Below, in pieces: positions 35,523 through 47,903 of a stretch of DNA of 64,000 nucleotides. The DNA lies in contig JANDJZ010000154.1 of NCBI GenBank assembly GCA_027943245.1, positions 1-64,000 of the forward strand. Direction: 5' to 3'. Under the pieces are notes generated by a model. The model saw nothing but the letters and a program-made list of their open reading frames with translations, had not been told where the DNA came from and did not search any database. Both the position numbers and the translations under genes were made by a program. How positions within the stretch are numbered: the first letter of the stretch is position 1; every line of letters begins with the position of its first letter. This stretch comes from Acanthamoeba sp. SK_2022b. Lineage: Eukaryota > Discosea > Longamoebia > Acanthamoebidae.

Positions 35523-36887
35523 GTACCGCAGTACTTGTCGTAGGAGGGCTTGAAGAGCCAAGTGAGGTTGGGCACCTGCGCCGAAGTGAGCTGTCGGCGC
35601 CGCAGAAGCTGGATGAGCTTGCGCGCTTTGATCACGGCGAGCGTCTTGAGGGCGATGGCCCAGTTGTTGAGCGCAGCCACGTCGTTGGTCAGCGACTCCA
35701 GCGTCTCGAGGTACTTGCCGCAGATCTTCTCGCAGACGCGCTCATCCCAGCGCACGCCGCGCCACACGTCCTCGGGGAGGTCGACCTCGGTGAAAATCTC
35801 GCCAAGCAGCGTCGACTGCGTCTGCGGTCTCTTGCGCCGCCCGGCCAGGATCTCCTCCGACGCCGTCGCCGCCAGCATCTTGGCCACGCGCGCCGGACCC
35901 TTCACCCGCACTGACATCTCTGCACACCACACACACCACACACCATGGCAGCGTTGAGCAACTCGCCTGTGTATGGGACCACCACGCGTGATGTTGTTCG
36001 GTGCGCGCACCAGCGTGGCGGGACATGTCCATCATGTTTTCGTTAAGCTTTCGCTTCCGTTTCCACTTCTGGAACTTGACGTGACCTGTGTGATGACGCG
36101 TATAAGCTTAATTCTGCGTGTGGTTATTGGGAGGGAGGTTGTAGGGTCACGCATGCCTTCATAGAAGGACACTATGAACAATCGATCGATGATCGGTCTC
36201 TGCGAATCGTTGACATGGGATGCCGTGATCGGCCTTCGCCCTGCGTGTCCGATTGTTGCGGTAAGGAAAACGAAGAGCGAAAAGGACGAATGATGGTGGG
36301 CCACCGTACGTTGGATGTACATGGTGAGGATCTTGTTGTAGGGAATGTTCCAGCTGATGCCCAGCATGTCGTCGACACGCTGCCACACCCAGTAGCGATC
36401 CTCGGGCGACAGCAGCTCCATGTCGCTCTTTCTGATCAACCAGCCGCCTCGCACATCGTGAGTTGCATGCATTCTTGTTGGCGTGCAGGGAGGGCTCGCC
36501 GAACCGCAGCAAGAAGGCACGTCGGCGGACTTCGTGATGGAGGGTGGACTGCCACCACTCGACCTGAGGCCACACGAAGACCTCATTGTAGAACTCGGCG
36601 GTAACTTGGTTCAGGCTCTCTCCTCGCACCTTCCGCCATCGCTCTCTCAGCAGATTTTTCAGCGTTCTGAATCAGAACAAGCGTGAGTGTGCATGTGTGC
36701 GCGCGTGCGTGTGCGCGCGTGCTGTCGGTGATACCGGGCAATGATCTCACAGCGCAAAAGCGAACGCAAGGAATCGTTGGAGACGTAGCGTCGCACATGT
36801 CCGAGATACCGCACGTTGAGCCTATGACGACGTCAGCAAGGATTTACGGGTCAGTGGAGGCAGAGCCTGTCGGGCACACCATCAACC

Positions 36888-36968
<81 letters not shown>

Positions 36969-39900
36969 ACACACACCCTTGGCGATGGAGCTGCAGAATG
37001 ATCTGCCGAATCTGGAAGGTGCGCTGCACTTCAGGGCCGTAGCGGAAGTTGAGCTTGTCGCTGAAGAGCCGCACGATCTTGGTGACCAGGATCTCCGCTG
37101 CGTACACCACTTCGGCGTTGTGCTCCTCGAACGACTGCACGCGACACAATTCAGCACAGGCTTGCCCAGATCACCAGATCAAAGACACAACACGATAGAG
37201 ATCGTGGTAGGGACGCGCACCTGAGGGTCGCTTGGCACGAGGCCCCACGCTGACAACGCGTCCGAACACAGAGGAGTCGGTGCGTGGTCCCGCATGAACT
37301 CGGGCCGGAAGAGCTGATACCAGCAGTTGCCCTTTTGCTTGTACTTGTTTTCGCTGAGGAGGTGCGAGCGTGAGCAATCAAACGTGGGGTGCGGGAGAGA
37401 GCACATGTTGAGGGGTTGATTGGTGGAGGGTGGGCGGTGAGGTACTTGAGCAGAGGGATGGTGGGAGGCATGACCCGGTGGGTGTCGAGCAAGTAGTATC
37501 GCCCGTCCTTGCCCAGATGGCCTTCCACGTCGCCCGGCGCATGGATGAACACTCGTCTGGTCCCGTCCCGACTACTGATCTCGTGTCCCTGCAAGCAATT
37601 CAATCCGTTAACAGGCACAGCCAAAGGCACAGGCACGGGCCCAATAGACGAACTTTGAGGTTCAGATGCGAGGCCGCCTGCTGCATGATCTCGTTGAGCA
37701 CTGGGTCGTCGGCATGAACGGTGCGACGGGAGTTGGGGGAGCCGTAGGCGATCGTGGTTTCGTCGATGGGCAGCACGGACGAGGCCACCAGCCGCCAGCC
37801 TCGGTAGTTCACCAGCGCCATCAGTGGGAAGTCTGTGCCCCCAAGCAGGTCTCACGTCAGCGCATCGACAACTGAACCATCGCACAGCTTCGGTCTTCGC
37901 GCACACAGACGACGTACGGAGTCCGGCAATCTTCTTCTTGATGCTCAGCATCATGTACTGGCTCAGGCCTTTGATCTCGTGAGCGGCAGCCTTCATCGCC
38001 CACTCGTCACCGCCAAAGATTCCATTCTCGTCGACAGCTGGAGTTCACGGAGTACGCGAGCGGGGAAGGGGAACGGTCAGATGACTTGACACGACGCGGC
38101 ACATGACACTGCATACCAAACTTGAAGAAAATGTTGTGCGAGAGATATTTGAGGCCACCGGCCACTCCGCCCACGTCTACAGGAGGAATAGTCTTCTTTG
38201 CCCCCGCGTCCAAGAACTCATCGATGATTATCTGGTGGCCACCACGCAAAAAGAACGAAAAACGAAAAACGAAAAAGGTTATGTGGAGAGTCTAACAACG
38301 ACGAAGAAGAGCGTGAGCCGCGTGTGGTTTACCTTTCCGAGCTTGAGGGCGAGCTCGGTGAACTCCGAGGCAAGCTTACCGATGCCGAGGCGCACTATGA
38401 GCTGCTCGTCCTCGAATCCTTCCTTGCTCTCGGGCGTGTCACGACTAGCGCCGAGTTTGCGTTCCCACAGCTTCTGGAACTCCTCGTTCCAGTTTTTGCT
38501 GGGAATCATCTCGATCGAGTTGTCACGCCGCTTGCCCATGTGCGGGAACAGGTGCATCTTGCTGCGGATCACCCTGTTGTCGTAGATCTTGCGCATGCGC
38601 TTCCGTAGGCCGATGTCATTCATCTCGGCGCCCATCTCATAGTGCGCCGGCGAGCTCGTGGCCAATCGTCGCTCGCCCGACACGTTGCCCTTCATTCGCC
38701 CGCCACTACTGACCTCGCCCTTGCCCACGGTCGCCAGCTCACCAGAGCTGTCAGCGCTGCCTAACAGGTCGCTGCTGCTGCCAGAGCCGCCGCCGTAGGG
38801 CTCGAGCGAGGCGATGGCCTCCGTTTCTCGCGTGAGCACCAGCCCGCGCTCGGCGCCGCCCATGTCGCTCTTGGGTCCCTCGTCCTCGATGACCAGCTGG
38901 GCCTTGCGGCTCTGGTAGAGATGGAGCCCGCGAAACTTGGGCTCGGTCGGCTCGGCGGCCTCCGGCGCTCCTGCATCGGTGGAAGGCGGCGGAGGATAGT
39001 GGTAGGAGTTACGCTTGATGTGGAGCTGGTGCCCACCGCTGGACGCAATCTTGTTGGTAACTCCACTACGGCCGTTATCCTCTTCGTCGGAGTTGAAATC
39101 GCGAAGCTGTCGGTTGGTTCTCTCTGACTGCGTTCGCAAGGTTCGCTGCTTCGCCTCCCCTTGCGCGCCGTCATTGCATTCGTGCTCTTCGACCATCTCC
39201 CACTCCTCTTCCTCTTCGCTGTCTATCTCTTCGGAGTCAAAATCCTTCAACTCGTCCTCCTCTTCCTCCTCTTCTTCAAATTGCTCCTCCGCAGCGGCCA
39301 AATCGAGAATGTCCTTGATCGGTTTGCCAATGGATAGGTAGGCGTCTTGGCACTCGTTTGCGTCAAACTGCTCATCGGACGCATTGCTGTCATCTGCCGT
39401 GTCGTTACCTTTATCGCGCACACGCACTGTTTTGAGCATGGCCATTTGCAGAAATCACGAGGACAAGGTACCACTGTCTTCGCTTTCGCTGGACGATTGA
39501 GGACCAACGACTGGGAACACAATCTGCGACCGATAAGACTCGTCATTGGCCACCTCTTCTCCTGTGCACAGGAATATCAGAGAGTTGACCGTCAGCTGGT
39601 TGCTTCTGCCGCGATCGGAGTTGGAAAAGAAAGAAGGAAAGGAGGGCGTACGAGCGGAGGCGGGTGCCCAGTCGCGTGCTACCTTGGCCTCGGCAGCGGC
39701 CGGCTTGGGTCGAATGACCGATCCGTGGCGGGTGATGATGCACGACATGTACGACTCCACCACCGTCCCATCGTCGTCTGCCGTGTTTTATCAAACAGTG
39801 AGCCCACCTTCAAGGAGAAGGAGAGCAAGGAGGAGGAGCAAGAAGAACGAAAACGATGGTGGGAGCCAAACCAAAGGTGGGAGAGGCGGAAGTGCAAATC

Positions 39901-40127
39901 GGTTGAGTTTTGTTTCGTGTTGTTGCGAGAGTGGAAGGTGAAGACGGAGAAGAGGGAAGACTTGTCTCCTTGAAGTATTTGTTGGACAGCTTTGTGGCGA
40001 AAGGGGATGAAGATGACGGTGGGGGCGCAGATGAAGATGAAGCGGACCGCAGATCGGATAAGGCTTTTCTTGGATCGAAGCCACGCACTTGTGACAAATA
40101 ACAAGCGTTCACCTCCTCTTCCTCCAT
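34463..40127 (-). CDS. CLU (clustered mitochondria) central-domain protein
   Basis: This multi-exon gene starts at 40127 (MEEEEVNACYLSQVRG). The first exons splice in phase to TVVESYMSCIITRHG and then to a long acidic, low-complexity region (39435-38580). The CLU domain spans about 38570-36780. It includes PPVDVGGVAGGLKYLSHN, HEIKGLSQYM, PLMALVNYRGWRLVASS, PIDETTIAYGS, GDVEGHLGKDGRYYLLDTHR and VMPP, YQLFRPEF, LCSDALSAWG and NVRYLGHVRRYV. The C-terminal third (36640-34463) is helical with TPR-like segments (SLWYNMGALCYENGLAELELG) and a Lys/Glu coiled coil. CLU proteins bind mRNAs of nuclear-encoded mitochondrial proteins and affect mitochondrial distribution. No CLU N-terminal or GSKIP domain is obvious, so this may be a paralogue rather than the orthologue. 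Exon borders are approximate. Confidence 0.8.
35455..35522. repeat. (CCACGA)n hexanucleotide repeat in a CLU-gene intron
   Basis: About eleven tandem units lie in an intron. On the coding strand the repeat follows directly after the GTACGTCGTGG donor. Confidence 0.93.
36893..36966. repeat. (CA)n microsatellite in a CLU-gene intron
   Basis: A 74 bp repeat lies in the intron between LHRQG and NVRYLG. On the coding (minus) strand it is a GT repeat that begins almost at the donor (AAGG/GTGTGTG). Confidence 0.96.
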
Positions 40128-40315
40128 TTAGTAAACGACTTTTTATATTTTAGTTTTTTTTAATCCTGCGGCCTGTTCGTGGCTTGCACTTTTTTTAATT
40201 GCCCAATGGTACCACGCCACGCAGGCACAAGAGCAGCGGACGATCTGATCTGAACAACAGAAGAGAAAGAAGAATACATTCCAGTCCTTTGGTGTAAGAA
40301 CCGGCGAGGGGGAGG
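40128..40315. other. Spacer between CLU and RasGEF genes (same strand)
   Basis: A 188 bp AT-richer stretch lies downstream of the RasGEF stop and upstream of the CLU start. It must hold the CLU promoter. No motif can be assigned. Confidence 0.5.
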
Positions 40316-43300
40316 TTAGGCTTGGGGCTGTCTGGGCTCCCACTTGTATGAGATGGTGTAGGAATCCTTCTCCTCCAGCGGTGGCGTCATCTCCAGCAGC
40401 ACTTGAAGGCTCGACGCCCCGCTGATCCTTGTCACAACTTGCCTCGTTAGAACAAAGAGAGAACGTGTGCAGCGTGTAGTGTGTACCCTTCCAGGTTGCC
40501 GTAAGGGGTCTGCTGGAGCTGCCGGAACTCCTTGAGCAGCTGATAGAGGAGACGAAGCTTGTCGAAGTTGATGAGGGAGATGGTGGCGTCCTCCTCAGCG
40601 CTCAACGTTGTGGGCACTCCCTCCTCCAACGAAAACAGGTCCTGAATTCGATGGCGGCCAACATAACGTCAGATGAATAGGAGCGATGCTTCAAAGAATG
40701 AAAACGAAGGAGGCTACAAACCTTGGAGAAGAGCGCGAGGTAGGGGACAAGCGGCGGCTTGGCCCTTCTGAGCGCGTGTCGATAGACAGAGTTATTCTTC
40801 TCGGTGTCGGTCAGGGTCATCTGCTTCTTGAAGATTTTCATCTCTTTGCTCGGCACCTTCTGCTCGCGTTGTGCGCGTGTGAGTGAAAGGGAGCGAATTC
40901 ATCAACAGAGGAGGAGAACGGCTTAGGCTAATGAACCTTCCAAGAGGCCTTGAGGCGGCGAACAGGAGTCTTATTGAGGCCGCCGAGCACAGCAAACAGC
41001 ATGTTGAAATTCTTTAACGACCACAATTGCTGCAACCAACCCATTGTCAGCCGAACTCGTTTTCAGGCGCGGCCATACAAGGGAAGACAACGTACGTCGC
41101 AAATTCTGATGAACGTGGTGATGGCATTGCCTCTGTCAGCGGGCGTGTCATAACGAAGCACTTCGCTCAACACCCAGTCTCCGACCTGACCATACACAAA
41201 AGATTGTCATAAGGTGCTTGAGCGAGCTGGTTTGATGAAGGGAAGCGTCTACCTGGTTGAACGAGAGCACCATCTTTTGGAAAGTGGGGGAGAGCTCCGA
41301 CTTCATGAAGCGCTTGTGGACGAGCTCGCGGCTGTTGATGGCGCGGAAAAGCTCGCTGTCTCGCACCGTCAGCTCCTTGGCCAGAGCGACGTGGTCCATA
41401 GCGAAGACCTTGAAACCCGAGCCGCCGCCGAGCGAATCCTTCGACATGGGCACGATCATATCGGCGTCTTGCTTAAAGGGCTTGATGAGGGACGACTTCT
41501 TGCTGCTTCCGTTTCCACTGCCGACCAGGCCCAGGCTGACCTTCCTCGTCGGGACGCTTCCACTGCTGTCGTCCTTGGCTCCGACTGCAAATCGCTCGAC
41601 CTTGTCCGAGACGAGCCGCTCGACGGCCTTTCGCAGGTTCTCGATCTCGCGCTCCATCTGCCGCTCCTTGCCGATGAGGTGGCGCAGCAGCTCGCTCTCG
41701 AGGTCGGTGCGGTCCTTGATTCGCTCCAACACTTCGTCGCGGTCTATCGCATCCATGTCCACTACGCTCATCGCCGCTTCTCCACTGGTCTTGGGCGAAA
41801 TCAACGTTGGCGGTCGAGGCGAGGTGGACGTAGCCTCCTTCTCGGAGACCTCGGCGCTGCCGACCTCTTGTTGGCGAGGTGAGAGCCTGTCCACAGGCGA
41901 CGATTGGTTGTCGAGAGACTTGGCGGCCGAGGATTCAGCGGCGTCAGGGACCGTGGGAGGAAACTCAACGTCGAATACAACCTCGGCGAGCCGGGACTGC
42001 ATGTCATCCTGCCCCTTCTTCGCCTCCGCGCCTTGCTGCGCGCTGGTGATCAAGTCGTCGGCGTCAGTACTGGTCGCGGTCGTCGTCGTCGATTTCTTGC
42101 CACTGAGCTTCTTGAGCGTCTGGTACTTCTTCTTGGCCGCCTTCTTGGTCTTCTTGATCTTCTTCTCTTGGCTGTGCGCCTTGCGCGACTTGGCGTCAGC
42201 CGACGCCTCGGTGCTGCTAACACTTGTAGCTTCGGCCTGTTCCTTCTTTTTCTTGCTCCGAGGCTCAAGGGCGTGGAGTCCTACACTGGGATCGCTGAGC
42301 GAGGATGACAGCGAGGGCGGCTTACGAATCGTAGAGCGCTTGGTGATCGAGCTCTTGGCGCTCTTCTTCTTTTTCTTCTTCTTTGTCTCCTCCATCTTCT
42401 CCTTCTTCTCCTTCTTCTCTTTCTTTTCCTTCTTTGCCTTCTTCGGCTTCTTCTCCTTCGAACTCTCGTCGGCCGAACTCGCTTCAATAGCGTCGCAGGA
42501 CTTTCCCTGTTCACTCCTACTCGTGTTGAGCTCGTTTTCGTTCTTCGCTTCGCTCTTTACCTCTTCTTTTTCGCTCTTTTCGTTCGTTGTTGTCTGGCCA
42601 TCTGTGACCTTTTCCTCTGCATTCGACACCTGGCACTCGCCTTTCTTCGCCTGGGCGCTGTCAGCATTGTCGGTATGAGTTTCCTCCTCTTTGCCGTCCT
42701 TCTGCTCGGCCTCGTGCTTGGCCTGCTCGTCCGTCGTCGTCCCGGGCTTCTCCTTCCGAAGTACCGGCTGTTGCTTGCGCAGGTTGGAGGGCGCAGAGGG
42801 ACCTGACGCTCGCTGGTCCTTGAGCATGATCTGCGTCCCCTTGGCAAGAATGTCAAAGAAGTCGCTCGAGCTCATCATCTGCGGACCCCGCTTCATCTGG
42901 GCTATCGAATGGAAAAACAACGCCATCAGCACACTCTTGAAAAATGCTGCTACAGGGAGGAGTGTAACCAAGCATAGGAGGCGTTCTCCTGAGGCTAATG
43001 CCCGGCGCGCTGTCCTCTTTGACTTTGTTGAGATCGAGAGCAAAGCCAGTCCTCTTGAGTCCGTGCTGGGACGCATTCTTCTCTCCATCATCGGAGTTAT
43101 CCGATTCGTCATCCTCGTCCTCATCGGAGAACTTGAGCTCAACGTCGCTCCCGCTCAGCTCCTCGTCTTCGATGTCGCTCACTTCCTCATCGTGAGCCTT
43201 TGCGTCGGGCACAGTGAGCCTGAGCACCTCGCTATCAGTGCCTTTGTCTGTTCCTGCCAATCCAGGCGCGACCGAGGCGTTTTCCTTTTCCTTTTGCTCG

Positions 43301-46191
43301 GCAGCTGCTCGGAGGCTCTGCTGCTTCGCTTCGGCTTCTTGAACCCACCCGCAGAGTGCAAGGAAGATGGATTCTTCCTCTTCGATAAGGGAGTTTTTAC
43401 CCAACAGGCCCGCTGGCTTGTCCTGTATTGTGGACGCAGGGCAACACTCCGGTCAGATATCTTCGCAGTGCCGAGACACGCAAGTAATTAGCGCGAGAAG
43501 GGCTTGCCTGGACGAACTCCTTGAGCTTCTCCATGAACTCAAAGTTGCTCATGATCTCTTCGGGATAGCCGTACGCCCAGTCACGAATCAGCCGCAACAC
43601 TCTGTTGTGCGGACGAGGTTCAGTGGCAACGAATGGAGTGTGAGTGAGGGTGAATGGAATGATGTGCGTCTTCATGCCCGGGCATACCTGAGGCGAATCC
43701 TGTGCTGCCAATTCTTGGTGGCCATGGTGGGCATCCGGTTGTTGTCCTTGTGGCTGTGGGTTTATGAGATTGATCAGAACGAGCGGGCATCTCATGTTTC
43801 AGTGAGAACATACATGTTGGCCAGAGCGCGGAGGAGAGCCGGCGCTGAAGTGAAGTAGCTGTGCGTCAGGAAGATGATGTCCGCGAATTCAGTTTCTGAT
43901 GGAGACACAGCCACGTGAGTCTAAAATAAAACAAACAAAGTGTTTGTTACTGTTTTAAGGTCCAATTGTACCTGAGTAGCTTTCATCTACAAGCTTCTCG
44001 ACGATTTTGGAGAGTGTTGCGTAACGAACAAGCAGGTTACCGTCCCTGGCAGAAAGAAGAGAAGAGGGTCAAAAAATGAAAGCGAAAAAGAATGAAGAGG
44101 GAGAGGGGCACCGTTCGATGAATTGAAGCTGCTGGTTGGCAGTGAAGAGCCCATCATAGTTCATGATGAGCTCTCGAAGTAGGGAGATGTCCTTCCTCTG
44201 CACCTTGATGTCTTGCACGTCGAGATGGGAGGGCTGCAGCAGCACCGTGGCGAAGCACGTCGCCACTGTTTTCGGTACAGGCAGAGAGAAGACGTCAACG
44301 CTTGTGGAAAAGCGGAAACGCTCCAGGCAAACAGAGCCTCAGGACAGCCATGCGTGTTGCAAAGAAACAGAGGGGGGAGGCTTACCTCTGCCAATGGTGA
44401 GCTTGTGTGCCACATTCTTGGAGATCGCGGCTAAGAACTCGAGGATGCGCCGCAAGAGGCACAGGTTGCTGTGAGGCAGACGTGACAGCAGCGAGTGGAT
44501 CTCGTTCTGCCTGAAGCTTTGGAACTGGATCTCTGTCGCGACGGCAAGAAGCGTTAGCTGTGCTCTCAACGCGTGTGCGCGCATTGCGGGCGTGGCGTAC
44601 CGATGGCGGCCGATAGCCCATTGTAGATCTCTTCTGGAATGAGCGGCTGCTCGGTGAGGTAGTACTTGAGAAAGGCGATGACAGTGGTCAAGTCGTATGC
44701 GTTAAAGTCCACAATCCACTCCCCGTTCTCTAGATATAATTCAAGAAATACGCCATGAGCAATGTTCGGAACGTGTACATGCACACGCACACGCACAGGG
44801 AAGCAGCATGTGGCTGTGTCGTACCGTCCTTCTTGAGGGCCGAAAGGGTGCTCGTCTGTACGCTCGTCACGACACGGGAGCCGGCAGCCGTTGCCGCCCC
44901 GGCCCACCTTGGCGACAAGGCTCCACCAGGATCCGACCCACCAGCTGCAACTCCCACACAAAAAGGTCAGTTCAACTGCTCTCGATTCCCTTCTGGACCT
45001 ACGTACCGCTATTAGCTGCTATCGGTTGAATCTTGCTGGCGTGCTTGAGATCGGCTGGAGATTGGAGGCAAAGGAAGGCTCAGTCATGACGAGATGGTAG
45101 AGCAAGAGAGGGAGGTGTGAGCAAGAGATAGGGAAGCATACAGTCGAGCGCGTCCTTGAGGCACTTGAGGATCTTCTTCTGAATGCCAGACATGTCCTCG
45201 GAGAGACTGACCAGGTCGACGTCGGCGCTGTTCCGTTCGAGGTAGACGAGCGTCCGGTCGACGAGCGTGGGCAGCACGACTTCCTGCCTTCGCCGGCTTT
45301 TGTCCTTGCGCCTCATGGTGCCGGCCAGTGCGGACTTCTTTCGCTTCTTCTTGTTCTTGCCGCTCTCGGCCTCTTTGATGGCCTCCTCTTCCTCCTGCTT
45401 CTTGAGCTCCTTCATCTTGCGCAGCTCCTGGACGATGGACGAAGCCAGCGGTCCGTCGGCCGATGTCTGTTGCGTGGCCGCCATATCTGTCGACATGCTG
45501 GCTGGGCCGCCATCTTTGCTGTTGTGTTCGCTCACGTGTGACCACGTCGTGTCGCTCATCGAGCCGAACAGGCTCGTCTTTCGGTCCGAAGGGCGGTCCA
45601 TCGTCCTCGTCCCGATCGCGTTGGTCGATCCCTTGCGCAGTGGGCTGCCGTGGCTTCCCTTGGTCCTACTTTTTCGGCCGCCGCTGCTCTTCTTGTCGGC
45701 GTTTGTGTCCGACGGTGGGACGCCCTTGTCGCCTTCCCGTAATTCGCATTTCTTAAGCTCCTCCTGCAGCGCATGCGGCGACCACGACGAACTCTTCCTC
45801 CACTTGTTGCGCTTCTCTGTGGTGCGGTGGAGTTAGCAATGGCCTTTGGTCAGATAGCGAACAAAATACGCAGGAATTGGGGGGGGGCACTTTGCGTCTC
45901 TAGGTCGCCGCTGGCGTAGTTTGAAGGCTTACTCCTCGACTTCTTGGCCGGTGAGGAGGGCGCGTTGTGAGAGCTACTGGGAGAGGCTGGGGGCGACAGT
46001 CCTGCAGCGGCATCAAAGGCGTCGCCTAAGGTGGCGCGCCTCTGGTCCAAGCGAAAGGAGACACCGTTCGGCGAGGCGCTTACATCGTTCTTTGCTTTCT
46101 TCTTCAAATCGTCACTAATTGTAAACGAGTCACTTGCAGCAAGTTTCTCGTTGAGGAAGCCTGAACCAGCAAGCGGCAGCGTCCCTTCCAT
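40316..46191 (-). CDS. RhoGAP-like/RasGEF_N/RasGEF multidomain protein
   Basis: The proposed start at 46191 is MEGTLPLAGSGFLNEKLAAS. Exon 1 splices in phase to a basic second exon. A RhoGAP fold spans about 45260-44070 (VVLPTLVDRTLVYLERN, FLKYYLTEQPLIPEEIYNGL, LPHSNLCLLRRILEFLAAIS, RVATCFATVLLQP). The arginine-finger motif GIFR is absent and reads VDLVSLSED. A RasGEF N-terminal module follows at 44010-43490 (LLVRYATLSKIVEKLVDES, ADIIFLTHSYF, RVLRLIRDWAYGYP). Then come about 600 residues rich in Lys/Glu/Ser, and the CDC25-type RasGEF at 41420-40440 (ALAKELTVRDSELFRAINSR, FNMLFAVLGGLN, SLINFDKLRLLYQLLKEF). It should exchange nucleotide on a Ras protein, with a probable non-catalytic Rho-binding module. 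The C-terminus is EPRQPQA. Confidence 0.85.
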
Positions 46192-46641
46192 GTGGTTGCG
46201 GTCCTTTCTTCTCCTCTTGTTCGCTTTCTTTGCCAAGATTGAGGTTGTGTATGTGAGTAATGAGCCAATGAGAAGCCTTGGCACCTCATTTTTCTAATTG
46301 CTTCAGTTTCCGTGATTGGTCATTGGTTTACAGGGCCTCATGTGCTGGCAAGCACTCCACATCCAAAGTCAATAGGACCAGGTGAGTGGTTGGAGCTCCA
46401 AAGATAGAGTGAGCATCCAAACAAGTGAGTAGGCTGGCCAGTCAGCCCAGTCAATCTTAAAGCCATAACTTCTTCAATAGCATTATCCATGGCACATCAC
46501 TCAGCCTCCATTTTGCTATCAAGCTGAGCAGGAACAAGGGGGATAGGGCTATCTTTGGGACATGTCTCAAGGAAGTGGTAGGGCCATTCAAGCTGAGGAA
46601 GTGGAGTGGTAGTAGTTGGTTTTCAGCTGCACCTTTCCATC

Positions 46642-46836
46642 ATTGTCTTCAGAACCTACTTGCACCTGTTCAAGCTCCAATCATTCACCCAAAAAGCACA
46701 AGAAGCACTGCTGGAGCACCCACAATGATGACTTTTGGGAGAAGTGCAGCAGCAAGAAGAGGGAGAGGACTCCTTCCCCATCAAGGGACAAGGGCGCTAG
46801 TGGAAGCAAGTCCCAAAAGCACCTTTCATCTTCCTA
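46642..46836 (+). pseudogene. Basic Ser/Lys-rich coding-like fragment in island two
   Basis: A plus-strand frame reads PKKHKKHCWSTHNDDF, then KKRERTPSPSRDKGASGS and a stop near 46836. The composition resembles a nucleic-acid-binding tail. No start or family can be assigned. Confidence 0.25.
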
Positions 46837-47269
46837 ATCCTCCTCCTCTTCTTCCTCTTCCTACAAGTACCAAGATACAGAGGAGGAGGTGTTGTGTAGA
46901 CAACACTCATTCTATCTGTCACCACATCATCTATATTCTATATCTGGCTGACTATCCTTGTTTATTGTAAATCTCTGAAAATTTTATATGTCCAACAGCA
47001 ATGAATGTGCTGATCTGCATACCTTATCAGTTCACCAATCTACTTACTTTGCCAAGCCATATGCTTCAGCAAACCACCTCTTCAGCTAAATGATGACATA
47101 TATATATATATATAATATACCTGCTTTAAGTTTTGTTAATGTAACATTTATAAAATCCATTTGTTCTTGTTGGGAGGAAGGCCTCAATGCAGGGCAAAGG
47201 CACAGGAGAATGATGACGGAGAGGAGTGATGGCAGGACGGAGAGCAACCACAAGGGGGTCACAGGCTGT

Positions 47270-47859
47270 CAGGCCATCACTCCTTTCCTCAGCCAAGGCA
47301 TGGTTGTTGCAGAAACTGCTTGCTCCTGTTCCTTGAGTTGCTTCTGCTTCTTCCTCTTGACCTCCTTCTCCTTGTGCTTCCACTTGGAAATTGATACATT
47401 GAACTTGCACTCCTTGGTCAACACAGGACCGCCATGGGGGCCAAGTGAGCCTTTTACATATACCAACTGAAATATAAATTGGATTGTGAGTTATCCATAA
47501 ATGTACATTAGCTTTTGCGCAGCTAGGCATACCATGTACTCTTCCCACTTTGCCTTGTTGGCAGCAGTGATGCTTGCAGCAGATGGCACTGACATTGCAA
47601 AGCAGGTGGCCTGACTGAGTGCATGGATTTCAAGTCGTAGGCTGTATGGGCAGGCCACCCATCCCTGCAGCTGAGTAGCAGATGGCTCCAGTAGAGCGAG
47701 GGCTTTACCACTGATGCAAGCAGTAAGGATACACTCAAAGTTGCAGTCAGAGAAGGAAACAGGGAGGGCCATGAACGTCTGCAGCTGTGTGAGCATGCAT
47801 AATTGTACACTTTGAAGCTGTTGCAGAGGGACAAAAGGCATGTTTGTGTCAATCAGCAA
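47270..47859 (-). pseudogene. Two-exon coding-like fragment in island two
   Basis: A minus-strand frame from about 47859 to 47530 (NMPFVPLQQLQSVQLCMLTQ, ending KWEEYM) can be spliced in phase over a GTATGC...TTTCAG intron. It joins a Lys-rich C-terminal exon (LVYVKGSLGPHGGPVLTKEC, then KHKEKEVKRKKQKQLKEQEQ) that stops near 47270. Further minus-strand exon-like pieces lie at 48013-48234. No family is recognised; it is probably part of a repeat-encoded protein. Confidence 0.35.
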
Positions 47860-47884
47860 AGATCCTTCAATAAAATAAGATATT

Positions 47885-47903
47885 AAAAAAAAAAAAAAAA
47901 AAA
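47885..47903 (+). repeat. A19 tract with upstream AATAAA
   Basis: A run of nineteen A residues is preceded at 47869-47874 by AATAAA. The spacing matches the 3' end of a polyadenylated transcript copied into DNA. Confidence 0.6.

Noticed and set aside
41257..42678. 473-codon plus-strand Ser/Phe-rich frame
   Set aside because: It is antisense to the Lys/Glu/Ser linker of the RasGEF protein, whose frame runs into the RasGEF domain.
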